DNA of 64,000 bases from Naumannella halotolerans (GCF_004364645.1 NZ_SOAW01000001.1:1550001-1614000); one strand, 5' to 3'; positions 46,087-55,972 are shown, counted from the first letter of the stretch. Notes: generated by a model from the letters alone, not told the origin. Numbers and translations: made by a program.

Positions 46087-46145
46087 TCACCGACCACTCC
46101 GAGCTCGCCCCCCACCCGGACGGAGGCCTGCCGTGGAACTGCTGA
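46083..46145 (+). CDS. Bridging mini-ORF between znuC and znuB (20 codons)
   Basis: ATG 46083 overlaps the znuC stop (ATGA). Its stop at 46143-46145 lies 13 nt inside znuB. The frame contains the GGAGG site of znuB. As between sdhA and sdhB, it may pass ribosomes across the 46-bp gap. No peptide function is suggested. Confidence 0.3.
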   Translation: MITDHSELAPHPDGGLPWNC

Positions 46146-46990
46146 GCTACCCGTTCATGGTGCGGGCCCTGATCGCCGCCCTGATGACCGGATTGATCGC
46201 CCCGGCGATCGGCACCTACATCGTGCAACGCCGACTCAGCCTGCTCGGCGACGGCCTCGGGCATGTGGCGATCGCCGGGGTCGGCCTCGCCCTGGCCACC
46301 GGTACGGCACCGCTGCCGGTGGCAGTCGTCGTCTGTCTGGCCGGTGCGGTGATCATCGAACTGCTCCGACGTTTCAACCGGGCGAGCAGCGATGTCGGGC
46401 TGGCGATCCTGTTCTACGGCGGACTGGCGGCCGGAGTCCTGCTCGCCGGGGTGGCCGGCCAGGGCGCGGGTGCGTTGTCGCAGTACCTGTTCGGCTCACT
46501 GACCACGATCTCCGATGCCGATGCCTGGATGGTCGCGGTCCTCGGTGCCGTCGTGCTGATCCCGGCGATCGGTCTGGCGCCACAGTTGTTCGCGGTCTCG
46601 GTGGACGAGGAACATGCCCGGACCATGGGTCTGCGCCCCCATCTGTACAACCTCTGCGTGGTGTTGTTGGCCGCCGTCACCGTGGCCATCGCGATGCGCA
46701 CGGTCGGCCTGCTGCTGATCAGTGCGCTGATGGTGATCCCGGTCGCCACCGCCCGCGGACTGGTGATCGGATTCCGCCGCGGTCTGTACGCGGCGATGGT
46801 GATCGGTGTGATCGTCGCCGTCTCCGGCACCGCCGCCTCGTTCTACGTCGACGCGGCCCCGGGCGGATTGATCGTGGTGTTGGCTATCGCCGCCTTCGCC
46901 CTGAGCTGGCCGCTGTCGGTGACCCTGAACCGCCGTCGACGGCAAGGTATTCTGGCCTCCGAGCACGAGCGGTCCCCGGAGGCGGTGTGA
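46133..46990 (+). CDS. znuB: Zinc ABC transporter permease
   Basis: A 285-residue membrane protein with about eight helices. It has the family pattern YPFMVRALIAALMTGLIAPA, then VQRRLSLLGDGLGHVAIAGVG, which is the ABC-3 (ZnuB/MntB) signature. SVDEEHARTMGL is the coupling-loop region. GTG 46133 has GGAGG 7 nt upstream. Its stop overlaps a possible upstream GTG of zur. Confidence 0.93.
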   Translation: MELLSYPFMVRALIAALMTGLIAPAIGTYIVQRRLSLLGDGLGHVAIAGVGLALATGTAPLPVAVVVCLAGAVIIELLRRFNRASSDVGLAILFYGGLAAGVLLAGVAGQGAGALSQYLFGSLTTISDADAWMVAVLGAVVLIPAIGLAPQLFAVSVDEEHARTMGLRPHLYNLCVVLLAAVTVAIAMRTVGLLLISALMVIPVATARGLVIGFRRGLYAAMVIGVIVAVSGTAASFYVDAAPGGLIVVLAIAAFALSWPLSVTLNRRRRQGILASEHERSPEAV

Positions 46991-47025
46991 CCGCTGCAGT
47001 GACCGGAGAACGGCAGGAGGACACG

Positions 47026-47430
47026 ATGACCAGCGGGGGCAACGCCACCACCGGGCCGCAACGTGTCACCCGGCAGCGAGTCGCGGTCTCGGCGGTGCTG
47101 GAACAGTTCGAGGACTTCCGCAGTGCCCAGCAGATCCATGAGGTGCTGCGTCGCAAGGGCGAGTCGGTCGGCCTGACCACGGTCTACCGGGCACTGCAGA
47201 ACATGGCCGATGCCGGTGAACTGGATGTGCTGCGCAATGAGGAGGGCGAAGCGGCCTATCGCCGCTGCTCCACCGGACACCACCATCACCTGGTCTGCCG
47301 CAGTTGCGGCCGCACGGTCGAGATCAAGGCGCCGGAGGTGGAGCGCTGGGCCGAGGAGGTCGCCGCTGCCCAGGGGTTCCGCGAGGTACGCCACGACCTG
47401 GAGATCTTCGGCACCTGCGGCAACTGCTGA
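47026..47430 (+). CDS. zur: Zinc uptake regulator, Fur family
   Basis: A 134-residue Fur-family repressor. The DNA-binding part has VTRQRVAVSAVLEQFEDFRS, AQQIHEVLRRKGESVGLTTV and YRALQNMADAGELD. HHHHLVCRSCGRTVEI and the final CGNC carry the regulatory and structural zinc ligands. ATG 47026 is chosen because AGGAGG sits 5 nt upstream. GTG 46987, overlapping znuB, gives 13 more residues. Its place after znuACB and the Zur box at znuA support autoregulated zinc control. Confidence 0.93.
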   Translation: MTSGGNATTGPQRVTRQRVAVSAVLEQFEDFRSAQQIHEVLRRKGESVGLTTVYRALQNMADAGELDVLRNEEGEAAYRRCSTGHHHHLVCRSCGRTVEIKAPEVERWAEEVAAAQGFREVRHDLEIFGTCGNC

Positions 47431-47640
47431 CCGATCAAGCTCACGATCGTCTGCAACCTGCACTCCCGGTCCCCGGTGGAGGCTCGCAAGGACGCCGATG
47501 GCGCCAGGCAACCATTCCGGCCCGGGAACCGCTGACTGCCGCAGACCCCGCAGCGCGATGTCCTGACCCTTCACCCGGATACGGGGCGGTCCAGCGCAGA
47601 GGACAACGCAGGGATCGCGGCGACGGGGAGGTTCCCCGGC

Positions 47641-48378
47641 TCACCCGACCTGACTCAGCGACCGGAATCGGTGTTCGGTCTGCCAGGTGAGGAAGGCGCT
47701 GATCAGGCCGGATGCCTGCTTCATCACCGCATCGGTGACCTCGCGGGTGGCCGGCCAGTCCCCGGTCAACAAGGCGGTCAGGTGTTGTTGCACCTGTGGA
47801 CTGAGCACTGCCGAACCGGGTGGTCGGCAGCGGCGGCAGACCGAACCGCCGAGCTGCACGGAGAAGGATTCGTGCGGACCTTCGACCCCGCAGCGGGAGC
47901 AGGCATCGAAGGTCGGCGCATAACCGGCCACGGAGATGGCCCGCAGCAGATAAGCGTTGATGATCATCCTGGGGGGACGATCCCCGTCGGTGGTGCCGGA
48001 GACCATCGCCCGCAACGCCCCCACCAGCAACAGGAACTGCTGCAGGGCGGGCTCGCGTTCCTCCACGACCAACCGGTCGGCCACCTCCAGGGCGACCTGC
48101 CCGAGTACGTACCGATCGAAATCTGCTGCGAACCATTCCCCGAGAGGGTGCAGGGACTCGGCCTGGGTGACGATGTCGATGCTGCGACCCTCGGCGAACT
48201 GCAGGTCGACATGACTGAACGGTTCCAACCGGGCGCCGAACTTCGACGAGGTCCGGCGCACCCCCTTGCCCACCGCCCGGATCTTGCCGTGGCGCCGAGT
48301 GAGCACGGTGATGATCCGATCGGCCTCGCCCAGTTTGCGGGTACGAAGCACGAGTCCCTCATCGCGATAGGTCGGCAC
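47641..48378 (-). CDS. recO: DNA repair protein RecO
   Basis: A 245-residue recombination mediator that loads RecA at gaps with RecFR. The N-terminal OB fold starts YRDEGLVLRTRKLGEADRII, followed by VLTRRHGKIRAVGKGVRR. Four cysteines (CSRCG and CRRC) form the zinc site. Length is normal. In many actinobacteria recO is next to uppS. Here a sugar transport operon and a DinB gene lie between them. Confidence 0.94.
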   Translation of the reverse strand: MPTYRDEGLVLRTRKLGEADRIITVLTRRHGKIRAVGKGVRRTSSKFGARLEPFSHVDLQFAEGRSIDIVTQAESLHPLGEWFAADFDRYVLGQVALEVADRLVVEEREPALQQFLLLVGALRAMVSGTTDGDRPPRMIINAYLLRAISVAGYAPTFDACSRCGVEGPHESFSVQLGGSVCRRCRPPGSAVLSPQVQQHLTALLTGDWPATREVTDAVMKQASGLISAFLTWQTEHRFRSLSQVG

Positions 48379-48508
48379 CCGACCATTGTCACCCCTGGAT
48401 CCGACAGCACCACCGCGATCGCGTCCAGCGTGTCGGGAAACCCCTGTGATCGGGGGCCTGATCGGGGACCGTGGAGCACTCCCAGGGCCATGGGCCGACC
48501 ACCCATGA

Positions 48509-48537
48509 TTGCGCTGTCATGATTCGAGGCGTAACGT
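48509..48537 (+). promoter_or_regulatory. Candidate promoter of the sugar ABC operon
   Basis: TTGCGC (48509-48514) and TAACGT (48532-48537) are spaced by exactly 17 bp, with transcription predicted about 45 nt before the TTG start. A CATGATT direct repeat, 15 bp apart (48504-48510, 48519-48525), overlaps it and may bind a regulator. Confidence 0.45.
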
Positions 48538-48590
48538 GCGGTCGGCTGGCTCGGGCAACATGCCAGTAACCGCACAAGGGGGTAACGGTT

Positions 48591-50153
48591 TTGGCAACGC
48601 AACAGGCGTCATCGGGGACGATCCTGGAGATGGTGAACATCACCAAGCGCTTTCCCGGGGTGCTCGCGCTGAACGATGTCTCGATGAGCGTCCGCGACGG
48701 CGAGGTGCATTCGATCTCCGGTGAGAACGGTGCCGGCAAGTCCACCTTGATGAAGATCCTGTCGGGGGTCTATCCGTACGGAAGCTACGACGGCGAGATC
48801 TACTTCCAGGGCCAGTTGGCCCGATTCGGCAACATCCGCGCCAGTGAGGACGCCGGGATCGTGATCATCCACCAGGAGTTGGCACTGATCCCCGAACTGT
48901 CGATCGCCGAGAACATCTTCCTCGGCAACGAACGGACCCGCTTCGGCGTGATCGACTGGACCGCGACGAACAACGCCGCCACCGAACTGATGCGCCATGT
49001 CGGACTGGACGAGGCACCGAACACGCTGATCAAGAACATCGGCGTCGGCAAACAGCAGTTGGTGGAGATCGCCAAGGCGTTGAGCAAGAACGTGAAGCTG
49101 CTGATCCTGGATGAACCGACCGCTGCCCTGAACGAGTCCGATTCCGCGCACCTGCTGGGGTTGATCAAGGAACTGCGCAGCCGAGGCATCGCCTGCATCA
49201 TGATCAGCCACAAACTGAACGAGGTGACCGAGGTCTCCGATGCCGTCACGGTGATCCGCGACGGAGAACTGGTCGAGACCCTGCGCGCCGATGACGGGCC
49301 GATCGACGAGGACCGGATCATCCGCGGCATGGTGGGTCGGCCGTTGACCTCCCGCTTCCCCGATCACCAGCCGAAGATCGGCGAGGTGCTGTTCGAGGTC
49401 CGGGACTGGACCGTGCGTCACCCCGAGATCCCCGACCGGTACGTCTGCAAGGGCTCCACCTTCGAGGTCCGGCGCGGCGAGATCGTCGGCTTCGCCGGGC
49501 TGATGGGAGCCGGCCGTACCGAACTCGCCCGTTCCCTCTTCGGCCGGTCCTACGGCATCTGGGAGAGCGGCCAGATGATCATGAACGGCAAACCCATCGT
49601 CACCCGGACGGTGCATCAGGCGATCGAGGCCGACATGGCCTATGTCACTGAGGATCGCAAGGTGCTCGGACTGAACCTGCTCGATGACATCAAGACCACG
49701 GTGGTCAGCGCCGATTGGGAGAAGGTCTCCGCCGGTGGTGTGATCAGCGAGCGGGGCCAGTTCGAGGCCGCCGAGCGCTACCGCAAGGACCTTCGGATCA
49801 AGACTCCGTCGGTGAACCAAGGGGTGTCCACCCTGTCCGGCGGCAACCAGCAGAAGGTCGTGCTGGCGAAGTGGTTGTTCACCGAGCCCGAACTGCTGAT
49901 CCTCGACGAACCGACCCGCGGCATCGACGTCGGCGCCAAGTTCGAGATCTACCGGATCATCCAGCAGCTCGCCGATGCCGGCAAGGCGGTGATCGTCATC
50001 TCCTCCGAACTGCCCGAGCTGCTCGGGCTGTCCGACCGGATCTACACGATCGCCGAAGGCGCGATCACCGGCGAGCTCGCCCGGGGCGAGGCCGACCAGG
50101 AGTCGCTGATTCGGCTCATGACCCGTAGTACGAACAAAGATCTTGTGGCCTGA
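48591..50153 (+). CDS. Sugar ABC transporter ATPase, MmsA/GguA type
   Basis: A 520-residue double ABC ATPase for monosaccharide uptake. The first half has [20 protein letters not shown] (Walker A), [14 protein letters not shown] and [13 protein letters not shown]. The second half has [16 protein letters not shown] and [15 protein letters not shown], then [14 protein letters not shown]. The [11 protein letters not shown] segment is typical of the multiple-monosaccharide (ChvE-GguAB) group. TTG 48591 follows AAGGGGG by 8 nt. Confidence 0.9.
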   Translation: MATQQASSGTILEMVNITKRFPGVLALNDVSMSVRDGEVHSISGENGAGKSTLMKILSGVYPYGSYDGEIYFQGQLARFGNIRASEDAGIVIIHQELALIPELSIAENIFLGNERTRFGVIDWTATNNAATELMRHVGLDEAPNTLIKNIGVGKQQLVEIAKALSKNVKLLILDEPTAALNESDSAHLLGLIKELRSRGIACIMISHKLNEVTEVSDAVTVIRDGELVETLRADDGPIDEDRIIRGMVGRPLTSRFPDHQPKIGEVLFEVRDWTVRHPEIPDRYVCKGSTFEVRRGEIVGFAGLMGAGRTELARSLFGRSYGIWESGQMIMNGKPIVTRTVHQAIEADMAYVTEDRKVLGLNLLDDIKTTVVSADWEKVSAGGVISERGQFEAAERYRKDLRIKTPSVNQGVSTLSGGNQQKVVLAKWLFTEPELLILDEPTRGIDVGAKFEIYRIIQQLADAGKAVIVISSELPELLGLSDRIYTIAEGAITGELARGEADQESLIRLMTRSTNKDLVA

Positions 50154-50161
50154 GGAGCACC

Positions 50162-51436
50162 ATGCGTCACGTCAAGGACATCTTCGGTGGTGATCTGCGC
50201 CAGTTCGGCATGCTGATCGCCCTGATCATTCTGATCGTCTTCTTCCATTTCATGACCGGCGGGAAGGTGATCGACCCGCTGAACATGATGAACATCATCA
50301 ATGGCAATGCCTACATCCTGATCCTGGCCGTCGGCATGGTCCTGGTGATCATCGCCGGCAACATCGACCTGTCGGTCGGTTCCGTCGCCGCCTTCGCCGG
50401 GATCGTCGTCGCCATCGCGATGCGCGACTACGGGGTTCCGTGGTGGGGCGGCATCCTGTTGTGCCTGCTGGTCGGCGCGCTGGTCGGCGCCTGGCAGGGG
50501 TTCTGGGTCGCCTACGTCGGCATCCCGGCCTTCATCGTCACCCTCGCCGGTATGTTGATCTTCCGCGGTGCGAACCAGTTCGTCGGCAACTCGACCTCGG
50601 TTCCGGTTCCCGCGCAGATCCAGTACCTCGGCGGTGGGTACCTGCCCGAGGTCGGTCCGAACACCGGCTACAACAACCTCACCCTGGTGCTCGGTCTGTT
50701 GGTGATCGTCGCCCTGGTCGCCGGTGAACTGCTGCAGCGGCGTTCCCACAACCGGACCCAGGCGCCGAATCCGCCGCTGTGGGTGAGCGCGGTCAAGCTC
50801 GTCCTGCTCGCCGCCATCATCTGGGGTGCCACCTATCTCTTCGCGACCGGTCGTCCGGGCACCTCGTTCCCGGTCCCGGGCCTGATCCTGGTGGCGATGG
50901 TGCTGCTGTACTGGTTCATCAGTTCACGGACCGTGTTCGGCCGCCATGTCTACGCCTTCGGCGGCAACCGGCAGGCGGCTGCGCTCTCGGGTGTGAACAC
51001 CAAGTTCGTGAACTTCCTGGTGATGATGAACATGTCGGTGCTCGCCGCCCTGGCGGGTCTGATCTTCATCGGGCGCTCCACCGCATCGGGCCCGGCCGAC
51101 GGCAACATGTGGGAGCTGGACGCCATTGCCGCGGTGTTCATCGGTGGCGCCGCAGTCAGCGGCGGGGTCGGTACGGTCATCGGCGCGCTGATCGGCGGCC
51201 TGGTGATGGCCGTGCTGAACAACGGCCTGCAACTGCTCGGAGTCGGCGCGGATGCCACCCAGATGATCAAGGGCCTGGTGCTGTTGCTGGCCGTTGCCTT
51301 CGATGTCTGGAACAAGACCCAGGGCAAACCGAGCATCACCGGACTGCTCTTCGGTTCCAAGCCGGCGAGTGAACACTCCACAGCTTCCGTCCCCGTGGCG
51401 GAGGAGGCCACCGAGCCTTCCAAGGCGAATGCCTGA
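50162..51436 (+). CDS. Sugar ABC transporter permease, MmsB/GguB type
   Basis: A 424-residue permease with about ten or more helices, including INGNAYILILAVGMVLVIIA, GNIDLSVGSVAAFAGI and the EAA-like region with AFGGNRQAAALSGVNTK. The length exceeds that of ordinary RbsC (about 320), as in GguB, owing to an extra central loop and helices. It starts 8 bp after the ATPase gene. A binding protein follows. Confidence 0.9.
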   Translation: MRHVKDIFGGDLRQFGMLIALIILIVFFHFMTGGKVIDPLNMMNIINGNAYILILAVGMVLVIIAGNIDLSVGSVAAFAGIVVAIAMRDYGVPWWGGILLCLLVGALVGAWQGFWVAYVGIPAFIVTLAGMLIFRGANQFVGNSTSVPVPAQIQYLGGGYLPEVGPNTGYNNLTLVLGLLVIVALVAGELLQRRSHNRTQAPNPPLWVSAVKLVLLAAIIWGATYLFATGRPGTSFPVPGLILVAMVLLYWFISSRTVFGRHVYAFGGNRQAAALSGVNTKFVNFLVMMNMSVLAALAGLIFIGRSTASGPADGNMWELDAIAAVFIGGAAVSGGVGTVIGALIGGLVMAVLNNGLQLLGVGADATQMIKGLVLLLAVAFDVWNKTQGKPSITGLLFGSKPASEHSTASVPVAEEATEPSKANA

Positions 51437-51476
51437 CAACTCGAGAATGCAGTAACCAACAGCAAGGAAGGTAAAC

Positions 51477-52586
51477 ATGTTTGGACGCAGGTCCTGGGCG
51501 AAGGCGGCCGTGGCCGCCGTCGCCGCAGCAACGATGATGTTGTCTGCCTGTGGTGGCCGTGAGGCAACCGAGACCGATCCCGGGGGTGAGGCCACCGCCG
51601 GTGGTTTCGAGACCGGGTCGCTGATCGGTGTGTCGCTGCCGCAGAAGACCTCGGAGAACTGGGTTCTGGCCGAGAGTCTGTTCAACGACGGGCTCACCGA
51701 GGCCGGATACGAAGCCGATGTTCAGTTCGCCAACTCCGGTGCCTCGGAGCAGCAGAACCAGATCCAGTCGATGATCACCAAGGGTGCGAAGGTGATCATC
51801 GTCGGTGCCGTGGACGGTTCCCAGCTGGGTGCTCAGGTGCAGCAGGCCAAGGATGCCGGTATCACCGTGATCGCCTACGACCGACTGCTGTTGAACACCG
51901 CCGCCGTCGACTACTACGTGGCCTTCGACCCCTACAAGGTCGGTGAGCTGCAGGGTCAGGCACTGCTGGACGGGCTGGCCGAACGCAAGGGCGAGGCGCC
52001 GTACAACATCGAACTGATCGCCGGTTCACCCGACGACGCCAACACCGCCAACTTCTTCAACGGTGCGATGAGCGTGCTGCAGCCGAAGATCGACGACGGA
52101 ACCCTGGAGATCCCCTCCGGCCAGGTCGCGATGGACCAGGTCGCCACCCAGGGCTGGAAGGCGGAGAACGTGCAGCGCCGGATGGACACCATCCTGTCGG
52201 GCAACTACAGCGGTGACACCACCCTGGACGGTGTCCTCTCCCCCAATGACACCCTGGCCCGAGCAGCCCTGACCTCGGCCGCCTCGGCCGGTGCCGACAC
52301 GCCGGTGGTGACCGGTCAGGACTCGGAGGTGGAGTCGGTGAAGTCGATCCTCGCCGGTGAGCAGTACATGACGATCTACAAGGACACCCGGGAACTGGTG
52401 AACCAGTCGATCGCCATGGTCGATGCGCTGCAGACCGGCGCGGAACCGGAGATCAACGACACCGAGTCCTACGACAACGGGGCGAAGGTCGTACCGGCCT
52501 ACAACCTGGAGCCGGTCGTGGTCACCGAGGCGAATGCCCGTGAGGTGTACGCCGACGACCCGATCCTGCAGTCCGAACTGGGCTGA
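51477..52586 (+). CDS. chvE: Sugar-binding lipoprotein, ChvE type
   Basis: A 369-residue solute-binding lipoprotein. The lipobox is LSAC (Cys25). The periplasmic-binding fold has LIGVSLPQKTSENWVLAE, QNQIQSMITKGAKVIIVGAV, ITVIAYDRLLLNTAAVDYYV, then FDPYKVGELQG and PVVTGQDSEVESVKSILAG. These match ChvE/MmsE, which bind galactose, glucose, arabinose or xylose. With the two preceding genes it forms a full importer. A strong terminator follows at 52626-52658. Confidence 0.92.
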   Translation: MFGRRSWAKAAVAAVAAATMMLSACGGREATETDPGGEATAGGFETGSLIGVSLPQKTSENWVLAESLFNDGLTEAGYEADVQFANSGASEQQNQIQSMITKGAKVIIVGAVDGSQLGAQVQQAKDAGITVIAYDRLLLNTAAVDYYVAFDPYKVGELQGQALLDGLAERKGEAPYNIELIAGSPDDANTANFFNGAMSVLQPKIDDGTLEIPSGQVAMDQVATQGWKAENVQRRMDTILSGNYSGDTTLDGVLSPNDTLARAALTSAASAGADTPVVTGQDSEVESVKSILAGEQYMTIYKDTRELVNQSIAMVDALQTGAEPEINDTESYDNGAKVVPAYNLEPVVVTEANAREVYADDPILQSELG

Positions 52587-52625
52587 TCGCCGAAGACCGG
52601 GCCCTCACCGGACGGTCGATCATCG

Positions 52626-52658
52626 ACAGGGGCTCGCACCATGGGTGCGGGCCCCTGT
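52626..52658 (+). terminator. Strong hairpin terminator after chvE
   Basis: A 15-bp stem with one mismatch (52626-52640 paired with 52644-52658) and a 3-nt loop, 40 bp after the chvE stop. No long T tract, but the stem is among the strongest in the window. Confidence 0.8.
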
Positions 52659-52726
52659 GTCCGTCCGGCTCCACGGGTGCCCACCCGTTGCACCCGTGCC
52701 CGCCGGGTACGACGGACCCGATCCCC

Positions 52727-53260
52727 TCACTCCCCGACCCTTCCGTCGATCGATTCCCGCAGCAGGTCGAGATGTCCGCAGTGCCGGCCGTACTCCTCGA
52801 TCAGATGGACCAGGATCCACCGGACGTTCGGCCGCAGACCGTCGGGTCGAGAACCCTCGGCCAGACGTTCCATGCCACCCTCTGCGTGAGCCGCTGCGAT
52901 CAAGTCCCGGGACCTGTCGACGGCGGTGTGCCACAACTCGAACGATGCCTCCGGTGGTTCGACCAGTGCCGAGTCGAACTCCCAGTCACCGTCGACGTCC
53001 CAGTCGACACCGTCCCACGGTGGCACCGGTTTCCCGCCCCACAGCACGACGTTCGACCAGACGTCCTCGACGTAGGCCAGGTGGCGGACAAGACCGATCA
53101 TGGTCAACTTCGACGGCGGGTGGGTCTGCATCAGTTGGCCGGGCCCGAGATCGGCGACCTTCCACCGGACCGTGGCGCGCAGATGGTCGAGGAAACCGTT
53201 GAGAGTCGCCCATTCGTCGGCCTGCGAGGGCGGCTCGGGCCGGTTGTCCAGCGGATTCAC
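52727..53260 (-). CDS. DinB/DUF664-family protein
   Basis: A 177-residue four-helix protein of the DinB superfamily, which in actinobacteria includes mycothiol-dependent enzymes. It has FLDHLRATVRWKVADLGPGQ, SKLTMIGLVRHLAYVEDVW (first metal-type His) and WILVHLIEEYGRHCGHLDLL (His-x3-His region). Metal ligands appear intact. The substrate is unknown. Transcribed towards the chvE terminator. Confidence 0.85.
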   Translation of the reverse strand: MNPLDNRPEPPSQADEWATLNGFLDHLRATVRWKVADLGPGQLMQTHPPSKLTMIGLVRHLAYVEDVWSNVVLWGGKPVPPWDGVDWDVDGDWEFDSALVEPPEASFELWHTAVDRSRDLIAAAHAEGGMERLAEGSRPDGLRPNVRWILVHLIEEYGRHCGHLDLLRESIDGRVGE

Positions 53261-53409
53261 TTCGATTCCTCACGTCGCGGCATCGGCAGTGACCCCACCG
53301 ACCCGGTCGACCCTAGCTTCCACCCCTCGCTTCCGGCCCCACCCTGCGGTCGGGGCTCCAGGGTGCACACCAGCACCGGTCCGACCACGCCAGCGGGTAG
53401 GCTCCTCCA

Positions 53410-54195
53410 GTGGTCCGGAAGACAGTCGAGAAACCCAAGCCGCATCCCAGCGGGGCGCGGCCGCCGAGTATCCCGTCGAAGATCCTGCCCAAACATGTGG
53501 CGATCGTGATGGACGGCAACGGCCGCTGGGCGAAGGAGCGAGGTCTCCCCCGTACCGACGGACATGCCGCGGGCGAGACGGCCCTGTTCGACGTGATCGA
53601 GGGCGCCATCGAAGCCGGGGTGCGTTATCTGTCCGCCTACGCCTTCAGCACCGAGAACTGGCGCCGGTCGCCCGACGAGGTGCGGTGGCTGATGGGGTTC
53701 AACCGCGATGTGATCCACCGTCGGCGCGATGAACTGGATGCGATGGGGGTGCAGATCCGCTGGGCCGGCCGGCGTCCTCGGCTGTGGAAGTCGGTGATCG
53801 ACGAGTTGGAGAGCGCCGAGGTGCAGTCCAAGGACAACACCGTGCTGACGCTCCAGTTCTGCGTCAACTACGGCGGCCGGGCCGAGATCGTCGACGCCAG
53901 CAGACGGATCGCCGAACTCGCCGCCGCAGGGAAACTCGACCCGGCACGGATCAGCGAGAAGACCTTCGCCAAGTACCTCGACGAGCCGCAGATTCCCGAT
54001 GTCGACCTCTTCGTCCGCTCCTCCGGTGAACAACGCACCTCGAACTTCCTGCTCTGGCAGTCGGCGTATGCCGAAATGGTCTTCCTCGACACCTTGTGGC
54101 CCGACTTCGACCGTCGCGATCTGTGGCGGGCGATCCAGATCTATGCCGAACGCGACCGACGGTACGGAGGCGCGGTGCCGAACCAGGTGGGCTGA
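53410..54195 (+). CDS. uppS: Isoprenyl (undecaprenyl) diphosphate synthase
   Basis: A 261-residue cis-prenyltransferase making the C50-C55 lipid carrier for cell wall glycans. It has [20 protein letters not shown] with the catalytic Asp, [29 protein letters not shown] and [23 protein letters not shown] 53410 is preceded by TAGGCT with 6 nt between, suggesting a leaderless mRNA. Confidence 0.95.
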   Translation: MVRKTVEKPKPHPSGARPPSIPSKILPKHVAIVMDGNGRWAKERGLPRTDGHAAGETALFDVIEGAIEAGVRYLSAYAFSTENWRRSPDEVRWLMGFNRDVIHRRRDELDAMGVQIRWAGRRPRLWKSVIDELESAEVQSKDNTVLTLQFCVNYGGRAEIVDASRRIAELAAAGKLDPARISEKTFAKYLDEPQIPDVDLFVRSSGEQRTSNFLLWQSAYAEMVFLDTLWPDFDRRDLWRAIQIYAERDRRYGGAVPNQVG

Positions 54196-54337
54196 GCGTC
54201 CGACGACGGACCCGGCCACCGCCCGACGCCACCGGACCCCGGACCGAGACCGGCCGTCCGGCGGGCCGATCACCGGGCTGCTCGATCGGCACCGGGAACG
54301 GACGCGGTCACCGCACCGACCTTCCTAGTCTGCACAG

Positions 54338-54976
54338 GTGAGCGCCACCACCGTCCCCCGCCGAAGCCCCGGCGTGGCCAACCGTTGCCCGCTGTTCGCC
54401 CTCGCCGCAGCGCTCAGCCTGGGTACCGCCGCGGTGCTGGCGAACCAGGTACCCGGTACGCCCGGCAGCGTCCTGCAGTTGCTGTTCGGCTCCGGTCTGG
54501 CCTGGTTGCTGGCGGCGTTGATCAGCGGAGCTCTGGCGGCCAGTCGTGGGCAGGCGGCGATCTGGGGTGCGGTGATGCTCACCGGCGCGGTGGGGGTGTA
54601 CTACCTGGTGCTCGTGCTGTTCGACCTGCTGGCGGTCGAGGACGTGGTGGTCGGTCTGCTGCTGTGGGGTGTGCTCGGCCTCGTCGGCGGGTCGATTGCC
54701 GGACTGCTGGGGTACGGGGTGGTCCACGCCTCCGCGCTGGTACGGGCACTGGCCGTCGGTGCAGCAGGTGGTGCGGTGGCCTCCGAAGCCGTCGCCTCGT
54801 TGCTGCGTCAGCCACCGCAGCTCGACGTACCGATGCTGATGATCGGTTTCGGGGTCCCGGTGGTGGCGATCCTGCTGTGCGTCCGCGGTCGCAGACTGCT
54901 CGGAGCCTTGACCGTTGCGGTGGTGGTCGGCTGCTGCGGTGGTCTGGCCTGGGTCCTGGTGGACACCCTCGCCTGA
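54338..54976 (+). CDS. Polytopic membrane protein of unknown function (212 aa)
   Basis: A 212-residue protein with about seven hydrophobic segments, alanine/leucine/glycine-rich, with no charged or catalytic motif. It resembles small actinobacterial integral membrane proteins such as DUF6518, but I cannot be sure. GTG 54338 follows TAGTCT by 6 nt, the leaderless pattern shared with uppS. Confidence 0.65.
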   Translation: MSATTVPRRSPGVANRCPLFALAAALSLGTAAVLANQVPGTPGSVLQLLFGSGLAWLLAALISGALAASRGQAAIWGAVMLTGAVGVYYLVLVLFDLLAVEDVVVGLLLWGVLGLVGGSIAGLLGYGVVHASALVRALAVGAAGGAVASEAVASLLRQPPQLDVPMLMIGFGVPVVAILLCVRGRRLLGALTVAVVVGCCGGLAWVLVDTLA

Positions 54977-55030
54977 GCAGGGTCGGGCGGCGGTAGCCTG
55001 CGGTCACTCGCCACCGACCGGAAGCAGACC

Positions 55031-55972
55031 ATGGCCCGCATCTTCGACAACCTGACCGAACTCGTCGGGGGCACCCCGTTGGTCCGGATCCACGGACTCG
55101 GCGGGGCCGAACCGTCGGCCCGGGTACTGGCGAAACTGGAGTACTTCAACCCGGCCGGCAGTGTGAAGGACCGCACGGCACTCTCGATCGTCCGGGCCGC
55201 TGAGGCCGACGGCCGGCTGCGACCGGGCGGAACGATCCTGGAGGCGACCAGCGGCAACACCGGTGTCGGATTCGCCTGGATCGGTGCGCTGCTCGGCTAC
55301 CGGGTGGTGATCGTGATGCCCGACGACGTCTCGACCGAACGGGCGACACTGTTGCGCGGACTCGGGGCGGAGGTGTTGTTCACCCCGGGAAGCGAGGGCA
55401 TGGCCGGTGCGAACCAACTGGCGAATGCGATGGTCGAACGCGACTCCTCGCTGTTCCTGTCCGGGCAGGGAGGCAATGACGCCAATCCCGCCGTCCATAC
55501 CGCGACCACGGGCCCCGAGATCTGGGCCGACACCGACGGTGAGGTCGACGTCTTCGTCGCCACCACCGGCACCGGCGGCACGGTCAGCGGCGCCGGACGG
55601 TACCTGCGCTCACAGAACCCCGAGATCGAGATCTACGGTGTGGAACCGGCCGAGGCACCGGTGCTCAGCGGAGGCGAATGGGCCCCGCACAAGATCCAGG
55701 GCATCACCGGCGGCAACGGGGTTCCGCCGGTCACCGATCTGGAGTTGTTGAGCGGTGTGCTCACCGTTCCGCAGGACCGTGCCATCGCGGTCGCCCGCCA
55801 GGCACTGCGCACCGAGGGGTTGCTCGTCGGCGTCTCCTCCGGTGCCGCCCTGGCGGCGTCGTTGGCTCTGGCCGAACGTCCGCAGTACAGCGGCAAGACC
55901 ATCGTCACCGTCCTCGCCGACACCGGCGAGCGCTACCTCTCCGGCGAACTGTTCGACCACGCACGTCGCTGA
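55031..55972 (+). CDS. Cysteine synthase (O-acetylserine sulfhydrylase family)
   Basis: A 313-residue PLP enzyme making cysteine from O-acetylserine and sulfide. The Schiff-base lysine lies in EYFNPAGSVKDRTALSIV, with TSGNTGVGFAWIGAL binding substrate and TGTGGTVSGAGRYLR binding phosphate. The C-terminal SSGAALAASL is typical. CysK and CysM types cannot be separated by eye. ATG 55031 has GGAAG upstream. Confidence 0.92.
   Translation: MARIFDNLTELVGGTPLVRIHGLGGAEPSARVLAKLEYFNPAGSVKDRTALSIVRAAEADGRLRPGGTILEATSGNTGVGFAWIGALLGYRVVIVMPDDVSTERATLLRGLGAEVLFTPGSEGMAGANQLANAMVERDSSLFLSGQGGNDANPAVHTATTGPEIWADTDGEVDVFVATTGTGGTVSGAGRYLRSQNPEIEIYGVEPAEAPVLSGGEWAPHKIQGITGGNGVPPVTDLELLSGVLTVPQDRAIAVARQALRTEGLLVGVSSGAALAASLALAERPQYSGKTIVTVLADTGERYLSGELFDHARR

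Noticed and set aside
47431-47640. A gene or RNA between zur and recO
   Set aside because: 210 bp with only shadow frames. I found no stable hairpin pair or motif worth calling.
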